Below, one piece after another: positions 19,341 through 27,816 of a stretch of DNA of 64,000 nucleotides. Under the pieces are notes generated by a model that saw nothing but the letters and a program-made list of their open reading frames with translations, searched no databases and was not told where the DNA came from. The translations under genes were made by a program, and so were the position numbers. Each line of letters begins with the position of its first letter. Positions within the stretch are counted from its first letter, which is position 1. The stretch comes from Streptomyces sp. 11x1 (lineage in GTDB: Bacteria; Actinomycetota; Actinomycetes; Streptomycetales; Streptomycetaceae), in assembly GCF_032598905.1 (NCBI RefSeq), contig NZ_CP122458.1:1364001-1428000 (forward strand). The letters run 5' to 3'.

Positions 19341-20236
19341 ATGGGATTCAGTCGGATAGTCATTACCGTGGCGCCGGGTTCATCGGATCACACCTGTGCG
19401 ACTATGTCACCGGCCTGGGCACGGAAGTGGTCTGCGTCGACAATTTCAGCTCCGGGCGCAGGGAGAATCTGAAGTCTTCCCTCTCCTCCGGAAGACTCCA
19501 GGTGGAGTCGCTCGACGTGGCGGAGAGCTGTGACATATCCGGTCCGGTCGACGCGGTGCTCCACCTCGCTTCCCCGGCATCCCTGGCGGACTACAAGGCT
19601 CGCTTCCTGTTCGCGTCCACCAGCGAAACGTACGGAAATCCGCAGGTCCATCCGCAGCCCGAGAGTTACTGGGGGCACACCAACCCGGTCGGACCGCGCA
19701 GCGTGTACGACGAATCCAAGCGTTTCTCCGAAGCACTCACCATGGCATACCGCCGCACGCACGGAGTCGACACTGCCATCATCCGCATCTTCAACACATT
19801 CGGCCCCAGAATGCGGCGGGATGACGGCCGCGCGATTCCCGCCTTCATCACTCAGGCACTTTCCGGCGAGCCCATGACGATCACCGGCCGCGGTACGCAG
19901 ACCAGGCCCCTCTGCTATGTGGACGATCTGGTGTCGGGGATCGTTCGTATGCTCCGGTCGGATGTCGCCGGACCCGTGAACCTGGGAAACCCCGAGGAAC
20001 TCACCGTCCTGGAGGTGGCCACTCTACTCAGGGAACTCACCGGTTCCACATCTCCCCTGGTGTTCGTCGACCGCCCCGAGGACGACCCGGATCTGCGCCG
20101 TCCCGACATCTCCCTGGCCCGACGGGAACTCGCCTGGGAGCCGTCCGTTTCCGTCGAGGCCGGTCTCAAGCACACTGTGGCCTGGTTCCGCGAGACCGCC
20201 TCCGGCCTGCCCCACTCCGCCCGCGCTCTCCCGTGA
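19341..20236 (+). pseudogene. NAD-dependent sugar-nucleotide epimerase/decarboxylase, damaged
   Basis: The frame from the ATG at 19341 begins with a normal N-terminus (RIVIT), but the expected GGAGFIG motif continues in another frame. One G appears lost near 19368. After that the sequence is a good match to UDP-glucuronate decarboxylase/dTDP-glucose dehydratase proteins, with STSETYG and the catalytic YDESK. About 25 residues normally found between the SPAS region and RFLFASTSE are missing. The frame then runs intact to the stop. Two independent lesions suggest a pseudogene, unless the frameshift is a sequence error. It lies inside the tRNA-bracketed scar. Confidence 0.75.
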
Positions 20237-20317
20237 GAACCGCCGGAGAGAGCCCCGGCTGAGCGGCGCCTGAGGCGGGTGGAGCGAGAACGCCGGCGCA
20301 CGTCAACGGACCGTTTG

Positions 20318-20365
20318 GCGCACCTTGACCGGGTCAAGGTGCGCTTCAGCACCGTCAAGTGCGCT
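20318..20365. repeat. 27-bp palindrome plus 12-bp tRNA-Pro repeat
   Basis: Arms 20318-20330 and 20332-20344 are perfect inverted repeats around a single G. Ten bases further on, 20354-20365 repeats 12 bases (GTCAAGTGCGCT) found in the anticodon-arm region of the tRNA-Pro gene at 20449-20522. This grouping just beyond the tRNA 3' end resembles arm sites near a phage-type attachment site. The role is inferred. Confidence 0.6.
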
Positions 20366-20395
20366 GGCCCCCAACCGTTCCCCAAAAATGATCAA

Positions 20396-20428
20396 GGGGC
20401 CGTTTCAGATCTCCTCTGAAACGGCCCC
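20396..20428 (-). terminator. Terminator of the first tRNA-Pro gene
   Basis: Perfect 14-base arms (20396-20409 and 20415-20428) with a 5-base loop, directly downstream of the tRNA on its own strand and followed by an A-rich stretch that reads as T-rich on the minus strand. Confidence 0.85.
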
Positions 20429-20448
20429 TGATCCGCGACTTCGTAAAG

Positions 20449-20522
<74 letters not shown>

Positions 20523-20621
20523 GTGCGCTGTCCGCGGAGAACCGCGTGATCGCGCACTGAGAACTTTACCGTACGTCGGCCACTGCCCGGTGGCCGGTGA
20601 GCGGCGAGGGACAATCGGGGC

Positions 20622-21137
20622 ATGAGCGGGACAGCGGAGGACGGGACGGCGCCGGAGCGGGACCGGGACGAGGAGGGGCGGGCGCGGAGCGCGCGGCCCC
20701 GGGACGGGTTGGGGCGCCCGTTGCCGTACGGGGCGCCGGGTGTGGAGCGGCAGCCCGAGGGGGTGGTGCGGGACCCCGAGCGGACGGTCGCCGAGGCGCA
20801 GGCGCTGCTGGACGCGGGGAAGCCGTTCCATGCGCACGAGGTCTTCGAGGACGCCTGGAAGTCCGGCCCCGACGAGGAGCGGGCGCTGTGGCGTGGCCTC
20901 GCCCAGCTCGCGGTGGGGCTCACGCACTCGGCGCGCGGGAACGTCAAGGGCGGTGCACGGCTGCTGCGGCGCGGCGCCGGTGCCGTGGAGGAATGGGGCG
21001 CCGGGAGCGGGCGGTCGCATCCGTACGGCGTCGATCTGGCCGGGGTGGGCGCGTGGGCCCGGCGGCTGGCCGATGTCGTGGAGCGGGAGGGGGCCGCGGT
21101 CGACGCGGAGGCGTGGGCGCCGCGGTTGCGGGGCTGA
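20622..21137 (+). CDS. DUF309 family protein
   Basis: A 171-residue protein with the DUF309 core: FHAHEVFED followed by W, then a helix with LAQLAVGLTH, around residues 65-115. The first 45 residues are charged and low-complexity. DUF309 proteins are small helical proteins with no settled function. The ATG at 20622 precedes a continuous GC-rich frame. It is transcribed away from the tRNA-Pro gene and toward the convergent tauE-like gene. Confidence 0.8.
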   Translation: MSGTAEDGTAPERDRDEEGRARSARPRDGLGRPLPYGAPGVERQPEGVVRDPERTVAEAQALLDAGKPFHAHEVFEDAWKSGPDEERALWRGLAQLAVGLTHSARGNVKGGARLLRRGAGAVEEWGAGSGRSHPYGVDLAGVGAWARRLADVVEREGAAVDAEAWAPRLRG

Positions 21138-21178
21138 CAGCGCAGGCCCCGGACTCGGCGCGGTACGGGGCGAAGGGC

Positions 21179-21952
21179 TCAGCGGAGCAGTAGTTGCAGG
21201 CCGCCCACGATCGTCGCCGCAATCACCAGCTGCTCGAACAGCCTCTGGTTGATGCGGTTCACCGCCCACTTGCCGAGGAACGCGCCGGGGACGACGAACA
21301 GGGCGAGCGCGGCGTCCAGCAGCAGCGAGTGCGCGTCGATGAGTCCGAGACCCACGCTGAACGGGACCTTGGAGACGTTGACGATGAGGAAGAAGAACGC
21401 CGACGTGCCGAGGAAGCCGAGCTTCCGGAAGCCCGCCGAGAGCAGGTACATCGACATCACGGGGCCGCCGGCGTTGGCGACCATGGTGGTGAAACCGCCG
21501 AGTACGCCGTACGAGCGGGCCTTGACGCGGCCCGCGCGGGTGGTGATCGCGTCGGGTTCGTCGTCCTTGTCGACCGTACGGCGGCGCCAGATGGTGACGG
21601 CCGTCATCAGCAGCAGGATCGCGCCGATGGAGGTGCGGACGACCTGGTCGTCGGCCCAGACCAGGAACAGCGTGCCGAGGAGCACACCGGCGCCGACCGC
21701 CGGGAAGAGCTTCCACAGGGTGGGCCAGTGGGCGTGCCTGCGGTAGGTGAGCACCGCGAGGACGTCGCCGACGATCAGGATCGGCAGGAGGACGCCCGTC
21801 GAGGCGCGCGCGGGCAGCACGGCGGCGAAGATCGCGAGGCTGACCGTGTTGGCACCGCTCACGGCGGTCTTCGAGAAGCCGACGAGCAGGGCCGCGAAGG
21901 CGAGGGCCGCGAACCCGGCCGTGGACAGGTGCCAGAGAGTCATCGTGTTCAT
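21179..21952 (-). CDS. TauE/SafE family membrane permease
   Basis: A 257-residue integral membrane protein with about seven or eight hydrophobic segments. The N-terminal segment contains GFSKTAVSGANT, and the second half repeats the theme with GGFTTMVANAGGP, the paired motif of the TauE/SafE (DUF81) sulfite-exporter-like family. Substrates in this family include sulfite, sulfonates and sulfoacetate; which applies here cannot be told. I chose the ATG at 21952, where the family N-terminus begins. An upstream open frame would add a hydrophilic Arg/Pro-rich leader and is rejected. It is divergent from the lipase gene. Confidence 0.85.
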   Translation of the reverse strand: MNTMTLWHLSTAGFAALAFAALLVGFSKTAVSGANTVSLAIFAAVLPARASTGVLLPILIVGDVLAVLTYRRHAHWPTLWKLFPAVGAGVLLGTLFLVWADDQVVRTSIGAILLLMTAVTIWRRRTVDKDDEPDAITTRAGRVKARSYGVLGGFTTMVANAGGPVMSMYLLSAGFRKLGFLGTSAFFFLIVNVSKVPFSVGLGLIDAHSLLLDAALALFVVPGAFLGKWAVNRINQRLFEQLVIAATIVGGLQLLLR

Positions 21953-22115
21953 GCGGGGACCGATGCTATGCGCACCTATCGGCGCGCGGCAGAACCGTCT
22001 CGCCAGTCGGCCCTGCCGCCCGGCTCGGCGCTTTGGCCCCGGACGGCCCATGGACCATCGTCCGACGGGCTGGCAAGATCCCCCGGGTACCTTCACCGAC
22101 GTAGTTGGAGGAGTC

Positions 22116-22925
22116 ATGGCCGACTCGCGCGAGCACAGCTTCGCCGGTACGCGGGGCGGTGTCACCGCGCGGGAGTGGCCGTGCGAGAGCGCGCGGTACG
22201 TCGTGCTCCTGGTGCACGGGTACGGGGAGCACATCGGCCGCTACGAGCATGTGGCCGACGCCCTGGTGCGGCACGGCGCGGTGGTGTTCGGTCCCGATCA
22301 TCTGGGGCACGGCAGGTCGGCGGGCGAGCGGGTGCTGATCGAGGACTTCGAGGACGTGGTCTCCGATGTGCACGCCGTGGAGGTGCTGGCGCGGGCCGCG
22401 TACCCGGGGCTGCCGGTGGTGCTGATCGGTCACTCCATGGGCGGTCTGATCGGCGCGCGGTACGCCCAGCGCTACGGCTCCGGACTCGCGGCGCTCGTCC
22501 TGTCCGGGCCGCTGATCGGGATCTGGGGGCCCCTGCGGGCGCTGCTCACGCCGCCCCGGGTCCCCGAGGTGCCGCTCGACCCGAAGCTGCTGTCGCGGGA
22601 CATGGCCGTCGGCGCCGCGTACGCGAACGATCCGCTGGTGTGGCACGGCCCGTTCAAGCGGCCGACGCTGGAGGCGATCGACCGCACATTGGAGGCGATC
22701 TCGAAGGGCGGGTCCATCGGTCCGCTCCCGCTGCTGTGGCTGCACGGCGACGACGACCGGATCGTGCCGCTGCCCGGCAGCCGTACGGGGATCGAGGAGC
22801 TGCGCGGGACCGAGTGGACCGAGCGCGTCTACCCGGGCGCCCGGCACGAGGTGTTCAACGAGACGAACCGGAGCGAAGTGCTCGCGGACGTCACGGAGTT
22901 CGTGGACGGCGTGCTGGGTAGCTGA
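22116..22925 (+). CDS. Alpha/beta hydrolase, monoacylglycerol lipase-like
   Basis: A 269-residue serine hydrolase. The oxyanion motif HGYGEHIGRYEH near residue 34 is typical of monoacylglycerol lipases. The nucleophile is Ser107 in GHSMGG, the acid is Asp in HGDDDRIV, and the His is in GARHEVFNE. No signal peptide is present, so it is probably cytoplasmic. The ATG at 22116 has GGAGGA 6 bases upstream; the longer open frame upstream is discarded because it overlaps the tauE start region. Confidence 0.88.
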   Translation: MADSREHSFAGTRGGVTAREWPCESARYVVLLVHGYGEHIGRYEHVADALVRHGAVVFGPDHLGHGRSAGERVLIEDFEDVVSDVHAVEVLARAAYPGLPVVLIGHSMGGLIGARYAQRYGSGLAALVLSGPLIGIWGPLRALLTPPRVPEVPLDPKLLSRDMAVGAAYANDPLVWHGPFKRPTLEAIDRTLEAISKGGSIGPLPLLWLHGDDDRIVPLPGSRTGIEELRGTEWTERVYPGARHEVFNETNRSEVLADVTEFVDGVLGS

Positions 22926-22966
22926 ACCCGCGTTTTCCGTCCTCCGCGCTGGGCACCCGGCCCCGC

Positions 22967-23242
22967 ATGGAGTGGTTGCGGAGAGCGGCCTGCGTGGGAG
23001 AGGACCCCGACCTGTTCTTCCCCGTGGGCACCACAGGACCGGCGCTCGACGACGTCGCCGCCGCCAAACGTGTCTGTGGCCGCTGCCCGGTGCGCCGCGA
23101 GTGCCTCATGTGGGCGCTCGGCAACGGGCAGACGGCCGGCGTGTGGGGCGGCATGGGCGAGGAGGAACGCACCGACCTGCTCCGCAGAACCGGGAGCGCC
23201 GACGCCGCCCGGCACGAGGCTCTCGCCGGTACGAAGCGATGA
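22967..23242 (+). CDS. WhiB-like iron-sulfur regulator
   Basis: A 91-residue Wbl protein. The four [4Fe-4S] cysteines are Cys9, Cys37, Cys40 and Cys46 (C...CGRC...C), followed by the beta-turn motif GVWGGM and a basic C-terminal helix. Wbl proteins bind iron-sulfur clusters and act with sigma factors as transcription regulators of stress, redox or development. It ends 14 bases before the Dps-like gene on the same strand, so the two may share a transcript. No strong ribosome site precedes the ATG. Confidence 0.92.
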   Translation: MEWLRRAACVGEDPDLFFPVGTTGPALDDVAAAKRVCGRCPVRRECLMWALGNGQTAGVWGGMGEEERTDLLRRTGSADAARHEALAGTKR

Positions 23243-23256
23243 GGAGTGACGCGTAG

Positions 23257-23739
23257 ATGACGGTGGTGAGGAGCACGCTGCCCGAGCCCGCCCGCCGGAT
23301 CGCGGGCGACGCGCTGCAGGAGAGCCTGGTGGATCTGCTGGGGCTCTCACTGATCGGCAAGCAGGCCCATTGGAACATCGTGGGGCCGAGGTTCCGTTCG
23401 ATCCACCTGCAGCTCGACGAGGTGGTGTCCACGACACGGTCCTACGCCGATCAGGTCGCCGAACGCGCCGCCGCGCTCGGGGTCTCCCCGGACGGCCGAC
23501 CGGAGACCGTCGCGGCACGGTTCGATCTGCGGGAGCCGAAGGAGGGCTGGCTGCGGGACACCGAGGTCGTACGGCTGCTGGTGGGGGCGCTGGAGGAAGC
23601 GATCGGGCGGCTGCGGAAGCGGATCGACGCGGCCGAGGAGGCCGACAAGGTCACCCAGGACCTGCTGATCTCGCTCACCTACGAGTTGGAGAAGCAGCGC
23701 TGGATGTTCGAGGCCGAGAACTGGCCGCGCGAGGACTGA
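23257..23739 (+). CDS. Dps/ferritin-like DNA-protection protein
   Basis: A 160-residue Dps-family protein. His38 in KQAHWN and the later LQLDEV motif are the inter-subunit ferroxidase ligands of the family. Dps proteins form dodecamers that oxidise and store iron and shield DNA during stress. The ATG at 23257 has a GAGGAG site 11 bases upstream, inside the end of the WhiB gene. A long perfect hairpin lies about 90 bases after the stop. Confidence 0.9.
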   Translation: MTVVRSTLPEPARRIAGDALQESLVDLLGLSLIGKQAHWNIVGPRFRSIHLQLDEVVSTTRSYADQVAERAAALGVSPDGRPETVAARFDLREPKEGWLRDTEVVRLLVGALEEAIGRLRKRIDAAEEADKVTQDLLISLTYELEKQRWMFEAENWPRED

Positions 23740-23831
23740 CCGTGTGGACCGACCGCAAGGACTGACATCGGGTACGACGCCCGACATCCGACATACGACG
23801 TCGGGCACACCAGTGCCCCGTCGAGGACCGC

Positions 23832-23883
23832 GGGCCGCCGGAGCCCCCGACCGCCTCGCAGCGGTCGGGGGCTCCGGCGGCCC
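23832..23883. terminator. Long perfect hairpin after dps-like gene
   Basis: Arms 23832-23854 and 23861-23883 are a perfect 23-base inverted repeat with a 6-base loop. It separates the WhiB-Dps unit from the broken minus-strand gene and could stop transcription from both sides. There is no T-tract, as is common in Streptomyces. Confidence 0.75.
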
Positions 23884-23929
23884 GGCGCGTCGCATGTCGC
23901 GTGTCCCGTAGTGTCCCGTGGTGTCGCGC

Positions 23930-24615
23930 GGCCGGAGGCATCCAGGTGCCAGCGGTGCACGGTGTCGAGCCGCACCAGAGCCACCCACAACTCGACGTCG
24001 GCGACGGAGAGTTGATCACCGAGTACATACTCCTGCCCGGCGAGCCGGGCCTCCGGAGCGCAGGGTGCGCAGCAGGGAGCCGAGCGCGTCACGGCGTTCG
24101 AGGTCGTCGGCGTCGGCCCGTCCGGCGCGCTGCGCCGCCCCGTCCATGCCTTGCTCGCAGAGGCGCGTGAGCCCCTCGGTCTCCGCCTCCGCACCCTCCG
24201 GGTAGAGCGTGGGGCGGTCGGCGCCGAAGCGACGGGCGAGGTCGCGCATGATGTCGGGGGCATGGGTGCTGACGTTCGTCCGGACCAGTCGTCGCTGAGC
24301 ACGCGCGCCACGGCCGCTCCGGGGTAGCGGTGGGCGCTCGCCTCGTACAGCGGGCGCAGCGCGGAGTGTTCGCCGTCCGGACCGTCGGGCACGGCGGGCA
24401 GGAGGGTCACGGGACAGACGTCCGCGAGCCCGAGGAGGCTGTGGACGACGGCGATGCACAGGGCGCCCGGACAGGAGAGCGAGAGATGGAGCCGGTAGCG
24501 GCGCGGCACGGCGTAGTGGCCACTGCGCGCGTCGTAGCCGATCCTGCCCCGGAAGGAGGGCAGGGAGCCGCGGCGACGGGACGGCGTTCAGGGCGTGGAC
24601 GGGCATGGCGGACAT
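23930..24615 (-). pseudogene. Glutathionyl-hydroquinone reductase-like (ECM4/YqjG), frameshifted
   Basis: Pieces of one protein lie in two minus-strand frames. RGRIGYDARSGHY, the active-site region LSLSCPG and LYEASAHRYPGA are in one frame down to about 24280. Then NVSTHAPDIMRDLARRFGAD, RPTLYPEG and a helical segment follow in another frame to about 24075. The first frame then resumes with GQEYVLGDQLSVADVELWVAL. The order matches ECM4/YqjG glutathione transferases. The N-terminal start is unclear and may need a further shift. Two or more frameshifts and short spacing point to decay, though sequence errors are possible. Confidence 0.65.
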
Positions 24616-24946
24616 GTGTCTCCCCGGGGGTTCTGGTGCGTGGCGGCGCGGTGACGCGACGACGCGAGAAAGCGGTGGTGACGCGAGTACACGGACGCGC
24701 GCGCTGTGGCGTGCCACGTCGGCGACTCGGCTCGACGCGGGTCGGCTCGGTCGACCCGGTCAGATCGGAGAGGGGCTTCCTGCGCTGCAGACGCGCAGCA
24801 GATCGATAGGGAGGCGGGAGGTCAGCAGAAGGGGCTGCCGGCGCGTGCGCGGCACACGAGTGACCACCGGCTCCAGACGCCCCATCATTCCCTACCCGTT
24901 CACTAGGAAATACCCCACCTGGAGTGGGGGCCGCCCACGCCTCGCG
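24616..24946. other. Intergenic stretch without a supported gene
   Basis: I see no conserved coding frame. The stretch is less regular in codon position than its neighbours and ends at a convergent gene end (GH15 stops at 24947). Confidence 0.5.
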
Positions 24947-26812
24947 TCAAGAGGCTGCCCGGGAATTGTTCGCGTCGTCCGAGGAGTGGACATCCTGGGG
25001 TTTCCTCGGGTCCTCGCGGCGGGCGTGCGGGGCGTGCAGGTCGAGTTCGTAGGCGACCCGGATCAGCGGGACGTGGGTGAACGCCTGTGGGAAGTTGCCG
25101 AGTTGGCGGCGGGCACGGGGGTCGTACTCCTCGGCGAGCAGTCCGACGTCGTTGCGTAGTTCCAGCAGCCGTTCGTACAGCGCGCGGGCCTCGTCCTCCC
25201 GGCCGATCACCAGCAGGGCGTCCGCGAGCCAGAAGGAGCAGGCGAGGAAGGCGCCCTCGCCACCGACGAGGCCGTCCGGCGAGTCGGCGGCACCCGCCGA
25301 GTAACGGGCCACCAGCCCGTCCGAGAGGAGTTCGCGCTGCACGGCCTCGACGGTGCCGATCACCCGCGGGTCGTCCGGCGGCAGGAACCCGGTCTGCGGG
25401 ATCTGCAGCAGCGCGGCGTCGAGCTCCCGGGAGCCGTACGACTGGGTGAAGGTGTTCCGCTCCGGGTCGTAGGCCCGCTCGCAGACCTCACGGTGGATAC
25501 GGTCACGGACCTCGCGCCATCTCTCCACCGGACCGGGCCGGCCGTGCGCCTCCGCCAGCCGGACCGCCCGGTCGAAGGCGACCCAGCACATCACCTTGGA
25601 GTGCGTGTAGTGACGGGGGGCGCCGCGCATCTCCCACAGCCCCTGGTCGGGCTCGGTCCAGGCCCGCTCCAGGTGCTCCAGGAACACCGCCTGGAGCGAC
25701 ACCAGATGCTTGCGGGGGCGCAGCCCGCAGCCGATCGACAGATGGATCGCGTCCATCACCTCACCTGGCACGTCGAGCTGCTGCTGCCCGGCGGCGGCGT
25801 TGCCGATCCGGACCGGGCGCGACCCCTCGTAGCCCGGCAGCCAGTCGACCTCCCACTCGGTGAGGCGCCGCTCCCCCGCGATGCCGTACATGATCTGCAC
25901 GTCCTCGGGCCGCCCCGCCACAGCCCGCTCCAGCCAGGCGCGCCAGGCGTCGGCCTCGGCCTTGAAACCGCTGCGCAGCAAGGCCTCCAGCGTCATGCCC
26001 GCGTCCCGCAGCCAGCAGAACCGGTAGTCCCAGTTCCGTACGCCGCCGATCTCCTCCGGCAGGGAGGTGGTCGGCGCGGCGACGATGCCGCCGGTCGGCT
26101 GGTACGTCAGGGCCTTGAGCGTGATCAGGGAGCGGGCGACGGCGTCACGGTAGGGCCCGTCGTAGGTGAGCCTGCGCAGCCAGCGGCGCCAGTACGACTC
26201 GGTGCTGCGCAGTGCCTCGAAGGGGTCCACCGGGTGTGGTGCGGACAGGTGGGAGGGGTGCCAGGTCAGCACGAAGGGGATCCGTTCGCCCGCCGCGACC
26301 GGGAACACGGCGGTGTGGGCCGTGCCGTGGCCGACCGGCCGCACGGGGGTGCGCAGCCACACCGACTCGGGTCCGGCGGTGCCCGTCAGCGCGCCGCCGC
26401 GGCGGCGCATCCAGGGCAGGACCCGGCCGTAGTCGAAGCGGAGCCGCAGGTCCATCCGCATGTCGACGGTTCCGGAGAGACCTTCGACGATGCGTACGAC
26501 ACTGGGGGCGCCGGTCTTGCGGCACGGCATGAAGTCGGTGACCAGGACCTGGCCGGCGGTGGTCTCCCACTCCGTCTCCAGGATCGCCGTGTCGTCCCGG
26601 TAGCGGCGGCGGGCGTAGGGGCCGTTCTCGTCGGCGGGGGCGATGCGCCAGCGTCCGTTGTCCTCGTCGCCGAGCAGGGCGGCGAAGCAGGCGGGCGAGT
26701 CGAAGCGGGGGAGGCAGAGCCAGTCGATGCTGCCGTCCTTGCCCACGAGGGCGGCGCTGAGGAGGTCGCCGATGAGGGCGTAGTCCTCGATGCGGCTGGG
26801 CTGTCCTGGCAT
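24947..26812 (-). CDS. Glycoside hydrolase family 15 (glucoamylase/trehalase-like)
   Basis: A 621-residue GH15-type enzyme. The N-terminal beta-sandwich domain begins with IEDYALIGD and DGSIDWLCLPRFDSP, which is diagnostic of the bacterial GH15 trehalase/glucoamylase-like group. The (alpha/alpha)6 barrel follows with RNWDYRFCWLRDAG near residue 260. No signal peptide is seen, suggesting a cytoplasmic role in alpha-glucan or trehalose breakdown. The ATG at 26812 is immediately before the conserved N-terminus. Confidence 0.87.
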   Translation of the reverse strand: MPGQPSRIEDYALIGDLLSAALVGKDGSIDWLCLPRFDSPACFAALLGDEDNGRWRIAPADENGPYARRRYRDDTAILETEWETTAGQVLVTDFMPCRKTGAPSVVRIVEGLSGTVDMRMDLRLRFDYGRVLPWMRRRGGALTGTAGPESVWLRTPVRPVGHGTAHTAVFPVAAGERIPFVLTWHPSHLSAPHPVDPFEALRSTESYWRRWLRRLTYDGPYRDAVARSLITLKALTYQPTGGIVAAPTTSLPEEIGGVRNWDYRFCWLRDAGMTLEALLRSGFKAEADAWRAWLERAVAGRPEDVQIMYGIAGERRLTEWEVDWLPGYEGSRPVRIGNAAAGQQQLDVPGEVMDAIHLSIGCGLRPRKHLVSLQAVFLEHLERAWTEPDQGLWEMRGAPRHYTHSKVMCWVAFDRAVRLAEAHGRPGPVERWREVRDRIHREVCERAYDPERNTFTQSYGSRELDAALLQIPQTGFLPPDDPRVIGTVEAVQRELLSDGLVARYSAGAADSPDGLVGGEGAFLACSFWLADALLVIGREDEARALYERLLELRNDVGLLAEEYDPRARRQLGNFPQAFTHVPLIRVAYELDLHAPHARREDPRKPQDVHSSDDANNSRAAS

Positions 26813-27204
26813 GGGGTCAGTGTCGGGGGGCCGAGGGCGCGCGGCATGCGGGGTGGGGCGTTCGAGTTCCCGCGGGTTCCCGTCGTGGCGGACTTGCGCG
26901 CGGGAGGAGTACCGAGGGTCCAGCCAGGTACTCGGCCGGAAGGGTGACCGGGCGTGGGGCGGGCGGTGGGGGGTGACCGAGGGTCTTCACCTGCCGGACG
27001 GTCGCGGGCCACGCGACGGCAAGGACCGCGCCCCCGCACGGCCGGAAGCTGCACACGACCCTGTTCCGAGCACCGCGCACCGCGTACGGAGTCCCGTCGC
27101 ACCACGGTCGAGCGCCGGCGGCATGTACGGAGCACCGGCAGCACGTACGAAGCACCGGCGGCTCGACCGCGACATGGGTGGACGTCCACGGAAAGGACCG
27201 GCTC
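26813..27204. other. Intergenic stretch with a short direct repeat
   Basis: No gene supported. Two adjacent near-identical 20-base units lie at 27120-27139 and 27140-27159 (GCAYGTACGRAGCACCGGCR). The GH15 promoter should lie at the left end and that of the small HTH gene at the right end. Confidence 0.5.
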
Positions 27205-27531
27205 TTGAACGCTTCCGCGAAAGCCTCGGAGATCTCCCCCACCGAGCGGATCCGTACCCTCGCGGACGTCCTCTCCGGCAGGATCACGGCGCGGGAGGCC
27301 GCGCACCGCCACGGCCTGCCCGTGGCGGTCGTACGGCAGTGGCTGCGGGAGATCCCGGTGGCGGCGCCCACGGTCCCGACGGACCGGACCGACCGAACGG
27401 ACCGAACGGACCGGGCCGACCGAGCCGACCGGGCCTCCGGTGACGACGCGGCACCGGCCCGAAGGGACCGGCGGCCCTTGCCCCGCTGCCAGGTGGTCGT
27501 GGACGAGATGGTGCAGGGGCTCGGGCTCTGA
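27205..27531 (+). CDS. Small helix-turn-helix protein with Asp-Arg-Thr repeats
   Basis: A 108-residue protein of unknown function. The first half has a transposase-like helix-turn-helix (ITAREAAHRHGLPVAVVRQW, about residues 35-54). It is followed by a run of DRT/DRA repeats coded by a 9-base tandem array near 27380-27432, then a basic tail. I prefer the TTG at 27205, which has AAAGGA 7 bases upstream; an in-frame ATG at 27178 is the alternative. It could be a stand-alone DNA-binding protein or a relic of an IS3-type orfA. Confidence 0.5.
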   Translation: MNASAKASEISPTERIRTLADVLSGRITAREAAHRHGLPVAVVRQWLREIPVAAPTVPTDRTDRTDRTDRADRADRASGDDAAPARRDRRPLPRCQVVVDEMVQGLGL

Positions 27532-27597
27532 TCGCCGCTCCGGCCGCTACGCTCCCCGCCGTGACGCTGAGGCGGCGGCCGGGGAGACGATGACCGT

Positions 27598-27710
27598 TTG
27601 AAGAGCCAGAGCCTGCGGTGGCGTGGGCGTCCGCCGCGCCTGACCGATGCCGAACTGGTGACCCTGGCGGTGCCCCAAGCGATGCTGGGCTTCCACTGCG
27701 AGGCCCCGGC
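27598..27710 (+). pseudogene. IS982-family transposase, N-terminal scrap
   Basis: About 37 codons resemble the N-terminus of IS982-type transposases: WRGRPPRLTDAELVTLAV, then QAMLGFH. The DDE catalytic region is absent, and the frame runs into unrelated sequence. No terminal repeats were recognised. Confidence 0.6.
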
Positions 27711-27816
27711 GCACCATCGCATCCCAACACTCCCGGCTGCCCGTACGGATGCCAGGATTCCTCCGGAAGGAGCCGGCGCTCTCCCTGGAGACGCCGGCAT
27801 CCCTGTCGGTGTCGGG

